Shown here one piece after another: positions 30,485 to 38,227 of a stretch of DNA of 50,950 bases. The stretch is from positions 1 through 50,950 of the IMG/VR virus record IMGVR_UViG_3300025864_000004; one strand, 5' to 3'. The translations under genes were made by a program, and so were the position numbers. Origin of the DNA: a virus. Under the pieces are notes generated by a model. The model did no database searches and was not told the origin of the DNA. It was given only the letters and a program-made list of their open reading frames with translations. Within the stretch, counting starts at the first letter, position 1; every line of letters begins with the position of its first letter.

Positions 30485-30624
30485 TCGTTCACCTGTTCCT
30501 TGCGGAGATAGTCCTTGGTACAGCCGTGCCACGCTAACCTACACTGCTTGGTGACTTCGCATTTGCCGATAGGCCGTTCCTCCTGCTTGAAATACATGCA
30601 TGTCAAGCACTCTTTACGCTTCAT
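30481..30624 (-). CDS. Small Cys-rich protein, 47 aa
   Basis: ATG overlaps the phosphoesterase stop (ATGA). CLTCMYFKQEERPIGKC, then CRLAWHGC: four to five Cys for one zinc ion, in the 'ECxxCxxFK...GxC' style of many small phage proteins. Its stop overlaps the next GTG. Confidence 0.65.
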   Translation of the reverse strand: MKRKECLTCMYFKQEERPIGKCEVTKQCRLAWHGCTKDYLRKEQVNE

Positions 30625-31448
30625 AGTCGGCCCTCCACGTGGACTTTGTTCCGAATAGGCGTAAAGACGAGGCGGGGAGTGAGCAGGACCGTGGGGCTGT
30701 AGTCCTTGGCCTCGCCGTAGCAGTTACGATCTTTGGCGTAGGTTTGTAGGTACGATGCTGAGTGGCAGACCCAGCTCACCCGGTCCACGAGGTCCTCTAC
30801 ATTCTTACGTCGCGAGAGACTGGCAACGGGCTGCAAGAAGCAGCGGTGAGAGTGGCCCCTGACCAACAGGTCAACATCCTTGAAGTGCGTGAGCTTCTTG
30901 GTCATGCTGGTGATCCCAGCCCCGTCTGACTGCGGCACCGCCGACCCGTGAGCACTGTTGATTACGAACTCGGCAACGTGCTTGTTCTTGTCCTTGAACT
31001 GGAGCGTCGTGGTACACATTCCTTCGCTATATACATCCTCGATGCCCATTCGCTGACACATGTCACGACCCACCTCGGTGCCGTTCCACTTGTCGAGATA
31101 CTCCTCGTGGTTGCCTCGGTGGAATACCAAACACTTTCCGGCAATAGGACCGAAAAACTCTGCTCCATCACGCTTCACCTCGTCACTCATTTTGTCGGTT
31201 CGCTCTGGGGGGATGATGCTGTAGTCGATGGCCTTGCTGTCCCAGCGGCGTGAGTCCTTCGGATCAATGCAGTCATGGGAATCACCCGCCTGTATCCAGA
31301 GAGCGTGGGAGTCGCTCAGGATGGAGTCGCGCACCATGTTCATGCGACCCTTGTCGGCGTTGACGTTGCCCCTGTGCTGGTCCCCGAACAGGGTGAGGGT
31401 GAAGACATCTCCGGGCTCATAGTTGATTACTTTTGTGATGAACTTCAT
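30621..31448 (-). CDS. Metallophosphoesterase, 275 aa
   Basis: Calcineurin-like fold with FGDQHRGN near residue 22, AGDSHD near 54, HRGNHEEY near 110 and RGHSHR near 198, i.e. all metal-binding blocks. The length is close to phage proteins resembling the Mre11/SbcD nuclease core, so DNA phosphodiester hydrolysis is possible. It is unrelated in size to the 174-aa enzyme at 11886. ATG overlaps the previous stop (TGATG). Confidence 0.85.
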   Translation of the reverse strand: MKFITKVINYEPGDVFTLTLFGDQHRGNVNADKGRMNMVRDSILSDSHALWIQAGDSHDCIDPKDSRRWDSKAIDYSIIPPERTDKMSDEVKRDGAEFFGPIAGKCLVFHRGNHEEYLDKWNGTEVGRDMCQRMGIEDVYSEGMCTTTLQFKDKNKHVAEFVINSAHGSAVPQSDGAGITSMTKKLTHFKDVDLLVRGHSHRCFLQPVASLSRRKNVEDLVDRVSWVCHSASYLQTYAKDRNCYGEAKDYSPTVLLTPRLVFTPIRNKVHVEGRL

Positions 31449-31642
31449 CAGTCGAAGTCGCGACCAGCGACCATCTTCTCGGGCCGTGGCTTTCTACAAG
31501 CCGGGTCCTGATGGTCAGTAAAGAACGCACACTCCATAGGGCTGGGCTCCCCCCAAAGCTCGCGATACCCACGCATGGCAAGCACTATGAACGCGCACTT
31601 GTGGTGGTGGGCGCAGCACTGCTCACAGTGGATTAAGCTCAC
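31448..31642 (-). CDS. Cys/His-rich protein, 64 aa
   Basis: GTG overlaps the endolysin stop (GTGA). HCEQCCAHHHKC is a dense Cys/His cluster, and two more Cys lie in the C-terminal half (MECAFF, DPACR). Probably a zinc protein. Its TGA overlaps the phosphoesterase ATG. Confidence 0.62.
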   Translation of the reverse strand: MSLIHCEQCCAHHHKCAFIVLAMRGYRELWGEPSPMECAFFTDHQDPACRKPRPEKMVAGRDFD

Positions 31643-32316
31643 TGCGTGATCTTGCCGAAGTGATAGAACTTTCCGGGACACGCCGTGCTGTTCCCGCTCA
31701 TGTTCTTGTGCTGCCAGTCAGGTCGTCCGTACTTCTTGTTCAGGTAGCGGTGGACTGCCTGCGCGGCCTTGAGCTGCGCGGTCGGCATGTCATCGTGTGC
31801 CTCGTAGTTCCCCTCAAGACAGACGCCGATGCAATCGTTGTGGCCGAGGCAGTGAGCGCCCATGGTGTTCTCGGGGCGACCGGCGTAGACCTTGCCGTCG
31901 CGGCGGATGTAAAGGGTGTAGGCGATGCCGCGGTCTCCAATCTTCACGTGGTAGGCGTGAATCTCCTCGGGGCTACCAAATCCGGCGGCGTGATGCCAGA
32001 CGGTGCCCGGAGGACCGCCCCGCCGCGCGACCGGCGCACCGTTCCATTTGTAGTCCGGATGGATGATGTGGAGCGGAGGAAGCAGGTTCGGGAACAACTG
32101 GGCCACCAGCTCCTTCGTCTTCTGCGTCGACTGCAACACCGGCTTGCCGTGCTTGTGCATGTGTCCAGAGACACGCCATGCTAGCGTGCGCTTCCCCGTG
32201 CCCCACACGGGGACTAGCGTACTCACCTTGGGTACGGCTATCGTCCCCCGCGTACACCCAAGGTGGTTCTCGGCATAGATCAGCATCTTCTTCGTTGTGG
32301 CAATGTTCGTCGGCAC
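31639..32316 (-). CDS. Endolysin: N-acetylmuramoyl-L-alanine amidase, 225 aa
   Basis: Cleaves the sugar-peptide bond of peptidoglycan for host lysis. The C-terminal ~130 residues match Amidase_2/PGRP: VWHHAAG (zinc His), IAYTLYIRRDGKVYAGRPE, GAHCLGHN, IGVCLEGNY and NSTACPGKF (zinc Cys). The N-terminal ~85 residues may bind the wall. The GTG at 32316 is chosen because GAGGGAGG lies 6 nt upstream; an ATG at 32322 is too close to it. It follows an HNH gene that splits it from the holin candidates. Confidence 0.88.
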   Translation of the reverse strand: MPTNIATTKKMLIYAENHLGCTRGTIAVPKVSTLVPVWGTGKRTLAWRVSGHMHKHGKPVLQSTQKTKELVAQLFPNLLPPLHIIHPDYKWNGAPVARRGGPPGTVWHHAAGFGSPEEIHAYHVKIGDRGIAYTLYIRRDGKVYAGRPENTMGAHCLGHNDCIGVCLEGNYEAHDDMPTAQLKAAQAVHRYLNKKYGRPDWQHKNMSGNSTACPGKFYHFGKITQ

Positions 32317-32329
32317 AAGCATCCTCCCT

Positions 32330-32647
32330 CTAGTTTGTGTTGACATTCAGAATTTTGTGGCGAGCCTTGTGACACGGCCTGCACAGGACAACGCAAGCCT
32401 CCAGCTCCTCTTCGAGTGAATCGATGGAGAAGTGATACATCCGGGATATGTTGTATCTCTTGGTGGACGGATCGACATGGTGATGTTCCAGCAAGCCCTC
32501 GTGCGTCTCGCAGTCCTCGCAGCCGCTGACAGTTCTCAGTATCTGGAGCCATTCGGCGAACTCTGCGTACTCCCCCTTGTCCTCCTCCCGGTGTTCTACG
32601 CGATAGGCTCTACTGTAAGCACGATGCACTACGCTACACTGTGGCAA
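32330..32647 (-). CDS. HNH endonuclease-like protein, 105 aa
   Basis: TTG with GGAGGGAAG upstream. GCEDCETHEG, LEHHHVDPSTKRYNISRMY and VVLCRPCHKARH make an HNH core whose sequence closely follows the protein at 12407, so the two are recent paralogues or related homing genes. It lies between the lysis genes directly behind a promoter. Confidence 0.82.
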   Translation of the reverse strand: MPQCSVVHRAYSRAYRVEHREEDKGEYAEFAEWLQILRTVSGCEDCETHEGLLEHHHVDPSTKRYNISRMYHFSIDSLEEELEACVVLCRPCHKARHKILNVNTN

Positions 32648-32683
32648 GGCTTCCCTCCACTTCTTCTAGTTTACCCTAGCCTT

Positions 32684-32717
32684 ATTGTAGCATGAAAAAG
32701 GGCCGCGTCAACCATCC
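32684..32717 (-). promoter_or_regulatory. Promoter of the lysis-side unit (GGATGGTTG box + TACAAT)
   Basis: GGATGGTTG (complement of 32709-32717), 19 nt ending TCATGC, TACAAT (complement of 32684-32689). TTGACG lies 16 nt before the -10, a fair -35. Downstream bases AAGGCTAGGG resemble those after the 15385 -10. Confidence 0.78.
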
Positions 32718-32734
32718 GCAACCCCTTTGTAGAG

Positions 32735-32806
32735 CTAGATATGTCTTAGCAGAACGACCGCGATAACTACGACAACGAGTACGATGAGTACGGTCTCAAG
32801 AGACAT
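32735..32806 (-). CDS. Single-membrane-segment peptide, 23 aa
   Basis: ATG with a perfect SD sequence (AGGAGGTG). TVLIVLVVVVIAVVLL is one membrane helix. It is placed between a holin candidate and the endolysin, so a lysis accessory role (holin, antiholin or pinholin partner) is reasonable. Confidence 0.6.
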   Translation of the reverse strand: MSLETVLIVLVVVVIAVVLLRHI

Positions 32807-32816
32807 GGAGCACCTC

Positions 32817-33173
32817 CTATTGGCTGAGCAGGATGATGATCGTGACTGCGGCGGCGGCGGTGGAGATGGCGAACCCAACGCCGTAGAGGGTGGCCTTACT
32901 ACCCTCTCCACGACCCGCACCCTTCTCCGCGCGGGTACTTAGGTCGCTGATCCGTTCGTCCTGTTGTGCTGAGCGAGCGGAGGCGAGAATCTCAGCCTTG
33001 TCGTTGGCCTTCTCTGCCGCCGTGAGGGCGAGGCCGGTGGCGTCCTCCTGAGCCTTGAATCGGTCCTCAATGCGAGCCCATTGAGCCTCGGAAACGTCCT
33101 TGAGCGCTTCTACCGCAACCACGAGCGATGCCACCCGCGCGACCATCTCTTCTCTGAATGCCTGCTCCGTCAC
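32817..33173 (-). CDS. Coiled coil with C-terminal membrane anchor, 118 aa (holin candidate)
   Basis: ATG overlaps the tail gene stop (ATGA). Residues 1-85 form a coiled coil rich in Ala, Glu and Lys; residues ~92-117 are a membrane helix (GVGFAISTAAAAVTIIILL). Many phages carry such a protein just downstream of the tail genes and upstream of the endolysin, where it is annotated as holin-like. The function is inferred. Confidence 0.65.
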   Translation of the reverse strand: MTEQAFREEMVARVASLVVAVEALKDVSEAQWARIEDRFKAQEDATGLALTAAEKANDKAEILASARSAQQDERISDLSTRAEKGAGRGEGSKATLYGVGFAISTAAAAVTIIILLSQ

Positions 33174-35137
33174 GACTGCTCCCGAACGACGATCTTGGCC
33201 AAGCCGCTCGGACCCTCGGAGGAGGAGGTGGGCGCAGGCGTGAACTCCACTGTCTCGATTGCTCCTTGGTAGACACCGGCGAACCTATCCTCAAAGGTGG
33301 CCCGCTCGTTGGCGGTGGCGTAGAGGAACCTCAGCGCCGTCTCTGGGTCCCCCCCCCACTTACCAGCGTTCGCCCCGCTCCTGCAATCAAGAGAGTAGGT
33401 GTGCTTCTTGTTCTTTACGAAGTTCCAGATGACGTTGATACCGTGAACAAGCGGAGAGATAGCCTTGGTGTAGTCAGGGGTCATCCCCATAGTCGTCTCG
33501 ATGGAGTAGCCCTGTTGGTCAATCGGGAAGCGGGTTTCCTGCGGACTGTAGGCTTGTCCATTGGCTGTACCGTACACACCGTCTATCAGCCAGCTCATAG
33601 GTCTGACGGTAGCCCCGTCTGGAAGTACGTCGTGCGACACTGAGACGTACCTGAAGTCCTTCTTCATTGAGCCGGTGTGGAATGTGGTCGGTGACTGCGT
33701 GATCCAGCCGATGTCGTTGTATCCACCAGCGGTTAGCGCCCAGCCGACACTGTGGTTGTAGAGAACCAGGCCCGCCGTCCCGGCAGTCGTCACGTTGACG
33801 GGGATAGAAAAGGTCGTATCGCTTACCCTCGTTGCCACGTATGAGCCGTTGATGAGGGGCACGGAGCCCACGCTTCCAGCTATCACTACCACCTGAGCCG
33901 TGGCGGCTGGAATGCCGTGGGCTGCTGACGTGGTGACAATGGTTGGGTTAGCCAGAGTGTTGCCCGTGATGGTGAGAATCATGGCGTCCTCACCTTTGGA
34001 GTACGGAGCAAATAGCCTTCCCGCTCGATAGGCGAGTGAGGGGCGGAAGATACTCGTGCTTAGTGATGGAGAAGTCGCGACAGCATCGGCAGTCTTATAG
34101 CGTATGATAACGACGCCCGAGCCACCCGCACCACCGGCGTACTGCGCACCCGTCCCGCCACCCCCACCTCCGGTATTGATGATTCCTGGGTTTCCCCAAC
34201 CCTCATACGGACTTCTACCCGCACCCCCGCCGTGCCGTGCCCCACCACCGGAACCCACGCCGAACATACCGCCGCCGCCGCCGCCTGCGTAACCCACCAT
34301 TTGACCGGACATACCGCTGACAAATCCAGTCCCACCGTCACCAGCTTTTCGCGGAGTGGTGGAGAATGTGCCATTGGGGCTGTAGGCGGTCCCATTCGCA
34401 TTTGTTGCATACGCCCTAACGTAGTAAAGCGTGGATGGTTCCAGTCCGGTCTGAGTAAATGAGAACTCTCCAACCCCCCCCGCACCCCCAACGGTGCTTG
34501 CCCCCGAGTTCGGAAATTTAGCGACACAAAAACCCACGGCTGAAATAGCCGATCCCCCATCGCCCCCAACATTTCCCGCCAACGAAACAGTCGTAGATGT
34601 CGCTCCAGAAAAGGTGACATTTACTACATTCGTCGGAACAGTTGTTCCATTGGGAGCCGGAGGAGGGGGAGGAGCTGGAGCGACGTAGGGCTCATACGTT
34701 ATGCTGACCGTTATCTGGTCAATATGGACGTTGACCGCTGCTCCTGTAGTTCTGCCGACATCCACCCCGAGGCTTAGATAGCCCGGATCATTCGCCTGTG
34801 CGGGGGTACACAGGGTCCTGTAAGCGCCATCACTTACCCATCTTCCCGATACGGCACCCGTATCGTAGGCGATGGTCGACCCTTGGAGACTAAGGTATAT
34901 GTAACTTCCCGTATTACTTCCCCACCAATAAGCAGCCCCAGAAATCCCAGTAATGGTGGCGTTGAGGGGTATGGAGAAGCCGAAGTTGGAAGAGATCGCA
35001 GTGTTCGCTGCATCACCAGCCCGAAGATTGCAGGTAGCGAGATAGGAGTCTCTATTCTGAAGGAAACTTGGGCTGAAGTTGGTCCACCGTGAACCGGGAA
35101 TTGTCGAACCAGCGGTCCTAGTTACCGTTACTGACAT
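33170..35137 (-). CDS. Tail fibre/spike protein, 655 aa (module + C-terminal half of Gly-rich domain)
   Basis: Residues 1-150 are a beta-rich module related to the N-terminus of the 723-aa protein. A Pro linker (153-163) and a complete Fn3-like domain (~168-262, with TGLEPSTLYYVRAYATNANG) follow. Residues 276-348 are the second half of a phage Gly-rich fibre domain, ending GGAGGSGVVIIRYK; its first half is at the end of the upstream 584-aa protein. The remaining ~300 residues are a tail domain resembling virion components that contact the adaptor. The start overlaps the upstream stop (TAATG). Probably host recognition. Confidence 0.75.
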   Translation of the reverse strand: MSVTVTRTAGSTIPGSRWTNFSPSFLQNRDSYLATCNLRAGDAANTAISSNFGFSIPLNATITGISGAAYWWGSNTGSYIYLSLQGSTIAYDTGAVSGRWVSDGAYRTLCTPAQANDPGYLSLGVDVGRTTGAAVNVHIDQITVSITYEPYVAPAPPPPPAPNGTTVPTNVVNVTFSGATSTTVSLAGNVGGDGGSAISAVGFCVAKFPNSGASTVGGAGGVGEFSFTQTGLEPSTLYYVRAYATNANGTAYSPNGTFSTTPRKAGDGGTGFVSGMSGQMVGYAGGGGGGMFGVGSGGGARHGGGAGRSPYEGWGNPGIINTGGGGGGTGAQYAGGAGGSGVVIIRYKTADAVATSPSLSTSIFRPSLAYRAGRLFAPYSKGEDAMILTITGNTLANPTIVTTSAAHGIPAATAQVVVIAGSVGSVPLINGSYVATRVSDTTFSIPVNVTTAGTAGLVLYNHSVGWALTAGGYNDIGWITQSPTTFHTGSMKKDFRYVSVSHDVLPDGATVRPMSWLIDGVYGTANGQAYSPQETRFPIDQQGYSIETTMGMTPDYTKAISPLVHGINVIWNFVKNKKHTYSLDCRSGANAGKWGGDPETALRFLYATANERATFEDRFAGVYQGAIETVEFTPAPTSSSEGPSGLAKIVVREQS

Positions 35138-36891
35138 TAGCTTGCCTGCCCCGCTTGTCCAGCAGCACCCTTGCCGCCGCCTCCACCCGCAGGATACGGT
35201 GCGACGATGCTGCCCGAGCTACCGCCCGCGTGGCCCTCAGTGGCAGCGCCACCAGCATGTTGCGCGGCGCTATCGGCACCGCCACCTCCGCCGGAAGCAC
35301 CCGCACCACCCTGCGCTGCATTCTTGCCACCATACCCCCCGCCATTTGCGGTGTATGTACCGAAAACGCTGGCGACCCCAACAGTCCCATTTGCAGTCAG
35401 TACCGCGCCACCGGCACCACCGTCACCAACAGTAACCGTCATACTCCCGCTGACTGCCTGTACTCCCGAGAGGACACTGCCCCCGCCGCCGCCACCAGAG
35501 GAGCCCCCGCCGCCGCCGCCGACCACAAGAACCTCTGCGTTGATGGGGGATAACAGGTTGCCGTACTTATCAACACGGGGAGGACATACCAGCGTCCCCG
35601 AACCAGTAAAGGTGTGAATCGTGTACTCTCCAACGGTTGTGATGACGCCTCCAGTTGGAAGTACGTCGCTTGCCGTCTCGGTGGTGATTCGCGCATCGGA
35701 CCCCGCGCCGATGAAGTCGAAGACGTGGGAGTGTCCACCGTCGTCAATGTCCCAGCGATAGCAATCCCTCTCGGTGAGGAAGTACTCGTCCTTGACGCCG
35801 ATACATGCCGCCCTGATCCTGTTGTCGTTGCTAACGTCTGTGGGAATCTCCGTCTTCTCGGGCTCGTCGCCGATCTCAAACAGAAGGGCCGACATTCCAC
35901 CGGCAAGTCTGTAGACAGCTCCCTTGCCCACATTGGGGATTTGGCTCTCGAAGTATCCGCCAACATCAACGTTGCCAAGGTAGCCCACGGCACAGGTAGC
36001 GATGTAGCTGGCGGGGAACTCAGCACTCTGTTCCGTGGTCATGGTCGAAGCCGCCGAGTCGTAGGTCAGCTTGTAGACATACGACCTACCATTCTGTGCG
36101 ACTACCCAGTACACGGCGTTCCCAGCCGACACCAGGGCGATAGACAGGTTTGTGCCGTTGAGGAAGGCGGGCGTCTTCTGCGTGTAAACCCCGGTTGTGG
36201 AGTCCACCAGTCCCGCCCCGAGGGCTGTCGCACCGAAGAGGAAGCCTCCGTTATAGGCCAGATGTTCGATGGGAGAGGTCGTGCCGGTGGTCCCGAACTT
36301 CGCGAAGGTTCCGACCCCCGCGCCTTTGTTGGACCAGATGCCCGTTGATGCACCGCCGGGAACACTGAAGTAGAGGCTTGTGCCGTCAGTAGTAAACCCA
36401 CCTATCGTAGAACTGATCGCGGTACCGCCAATGGTGGCGCTACTCCACGTTGCGCCGTCATCGGGGGTGTATTTGAGTGTGCCGAGAGAGCCCCCCAGCC
36501 AGATGTAGCCTATGGCCGAGAAGATAGGACCAGCGGTGTTCATTGCCTCGGTGCTCACCACGGGACGAAGCAGCTTGAGCTGCCCCTTTGTGGAAACGTC
36601 AACGTAGGAGCTTTCAAGGTATCGGGAGTATACCGAGGACTCTGAGTCTAGGGTCTTCTGGCCCTCACCCTGAATCCAGTCAAGGTGCGTAATGGCCTTG
36701 TCACCCTCCGTGTCCCTTACGTCGTACTGCCCACCCGCCTGAGTTGGCGTGGACATAGCGGCATTGAGGGGAACATTGGGGGAGGTTGCGGCATGGACGA
36801 CGGCAGGCTGAGTCGGATCGAACACGTAGTCGACGGACGTATCGTCCTGGTCCGTGATGCGGAGGTCGGCACCCCTAAGCGTGTCGGTCAC
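35137..36891 (-). CDS. Tail protein with beta-propeller-like body and N-terminal half of Gly-rich domain, 584 aa
   Basis: Residues ~90-400 have repeated strand pairs (GYIWLGGSLGTLKYTPDDGATWSS style, cut here) typical of beta-propeller tail proteins comparable to podoviral nozzle proteins. From ~425, YTIHTFTGSGTL and VLVVGGGGGGSS start the Gly-rich fibre domain, but the protein ends at GQAGQAS without the usual VVIIRY closing strand, which is instead in the next gene. The GTG start overlaps the previous stop. Propeller and nozzle roles are inference. Confidence 0.7.
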   Translation of the reverse strand: MTDTLRGADLRITDQDDTSVDYVFDPTQPAVVHAATSPNVPLNAAMSTPTQAGGQYDVRDTEGDKAITHLDWIQGEGQKTLDSESSVYSRYLESSYVDVSTKGQLKLLRPVVSTEAMNTAGPIFSAIGYIWLGGSLGTLKYTPDDGATWSSATIGGTAISSTIGGFTTDGTSLYFSVPGGASTGIWSNKGAGVGTFAKFGTTGTTSPIEHLAYNGGFLFGATALGAGLVDSTTGVYTQKTPAFLNGTNLSIALVSAGNAVYWVVAQNGRSYVYKLTYDSAASTMTTEQSAEFPASYIATCAVGYLGNVDVGGYFESQIPNVGKGAVYRLAGGMSALLFEIGDEPEKTEIPTDVSNDNRIRAACIGVKDEYFLTERDCYRWDIDDGGHSHVFDFIGAGSDARITTETASDVLPTGGVITTVGEYTIHTFTGSGTLVCPPRVDKYGNLLSPINAEVLVVGGGGGGSSGGGGGGSVLSGVQAVSGSMTVTVGDGGAGGAVLTANGTVGVASVFGTYTANGGGYGGKNAAQGGAGASGGGGGADSAAQHAGGAATEGHAGGSSGSIVAPYPAGGGGGKGAAGQAGQAS

Positions 36892-37397
36892 GAGCCCGCC
36901 TCATAGGTCGCGGTAAACGATATACCGTCTCCAACCCCAAAAGTAAACGGATGTGTAGCATCTACAACCGAGTGGTAGTTGTAGGTCGGTTCTTGGTAGA
37001 TTAGTTGGAACTCTTTGTTCACTCCGTCATCGTGGTTGATTAAGAGTGCGCCCGTCTGGGAACTACTTCCCGAGTTAAGGAGGTAGGCGGTCCCGGCCAG
37101 AATAGGTACACCACTGGATGGAGCAGCAACGGGGGCCGAAAGGCCAACAGTCCCACTGATGGATGTGCTGCTACCAAGGACCAGGGTGAGATATGCGTGA
37201 ACTAGTTTCCCAATCTGTGTATATCGAGCAACTAGAGTACCGTTACCCAGTGTTAGGTTGGTCCATGTGGGTGTCCACGCCTGAAAGACGCCGGGCACGG
37301 TGGGTGTCACCGGAATGGGGTTCCCAACATATCCATGGGCGGGGCAAATCTCCCCGGCGAGGGGGCGTCCGCAATACTTGCACTTCTCGTTGCTCAC
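36888..37397 (-). CDS. Tail protein with zinc ribbon and beta-sandwich, 169 aa
   Basis: GTG overlaps the stop of the adaptor gene (GTGA). CKYCGRPLAGEICPAHG at the N-terminus is a zinc knuckle. The rest (WTPTWTNLTLGNGTLVARY, then IGKLVHAYLTLVLGSST) is a beta-sandwich common in phage tail and collar proteins. A receptor-binding or decoration role is likely. Confidence 0.7.
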   Translation of the reverse strand: MSNEKCKYCGRPLAGEICPAHGYVGNPIPVTPTVPGVFQAWTPTWTNLTLGNGTLVARYTQIGKLVHAYLTLVLGSSTSISGTVGLSAPVAAPSSGVPILAGTAYLLNSGSSSQTGALLINHDDGVNKEFQLIYQEPTYNYHSVVDATHPFTFGVGDGISFTATYEAGS

Positions 37398-38227
37398 CGA
37401 CTCATCCAAGGCGGCATACGACTGGCGGCAATCTGCAACTGGTAGCGCATCATCCATGCCTGCGTGCCGTCAGCTATCTGACGCGGCGAGAGTGTTCCGA
37501 CGCCCTGCGTGTTGACGGCAATGTCGGAGCGGATACGGGGAGCTATCTTCTGAGTCAGGAGGTACCAACATGCGTAGGAGATGATCGGGTCCTTAGCCCG
37601 CGTCGGCAGACCGGCGGTCGTCTCTAGTGTGCTGGTGGTGGCGGTCAGTAGGGCGGGGCGGTTGATGCAGCGCACCCGCATGAACCCGGTGGGGGCACCG
37701 AAGAAGCGCAGTGTCAGATGGTCCCCGTCGCCCAGCCATTCGTACTTGCTACGCGCCATCTTCGTGTAGGCCCCGGTGGCGTCGGCGCGAGTCTCAACGG
37801 CGGTGACGAACTGCGTCGCCGGGTCCAGCGCATACTCATAGCTGTCGGGCACGATGGCGATACTGGTGTCAGCCTTGGCTGTGTAGAAGGCTGGAAAGAG
37901 GTTGTCGATAGCGGCGTTGATGGCCTGTTCCACGGTACGGGTCCGCCAGTACAGGTACTTGTAGGTTACGCGCACGGTGACGCCACCAGACGGAGCAGCC
38001 GTGAACGTGATGGTGCCCGTCTCGTAGTCCATCGTGAAGGCCGTGGTCACGGCGTCATCGAGCGTAACGACCAGTGTGCCGGTAGTGTCCGAAACTACGT
38101 AGCCCATGGGGGCGATGAGATAGCTGCTCGTGGTACCGTCTGCCACCGTCTCCGCTAGCCCGTTCATGGCGACATTCTCAAGCTCATCGTTCACCAGACT
38201 AACGAGGTCGTTTCGAGTTACACTCAT
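37394..38227 (-). CDS. Probable head-tail adaptor protein, 277 aa
   Basis: An N-terminal helical part (RNDLVSLVNDELENVAMNG) is followed by a small beta domain, then helix VEQAINAAIDNLFPAFY and a C-terminal helical region. This is the layout of adaptor (gp4/gp11-like) proteins that sit under the portal in short-tailed phages. The start overlaps the previous gene (ATGA). It is the first gene behind the 38279 promoter. The call is by layout, not by motif. Confidence 0.55.
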   Translation of the reverse strand: MSVTRNDLVSLVNDELENVAMNGLAETVADGTTSSYLIAPMGYVVSDTTGTLVVTLDDAVTTAFTMDYETGTITFTAAPSGGVTVRVTYKYLYWRTRTVEQAINAAIDNLFPAFYTAKADTSIAIVPDSYEYALDPATQFVTAVETRADATGAYTKMARSKYEWLGDGDHLTLRFFGAPTGFMRVRCINRPALLTATTSTLETTAGLPTRAKDPIISYACWYLLTQKIAPRIRSDIAVNTQGVGTLSPRQIADGTQAWMMRYQLQIAASRMPPWMSR

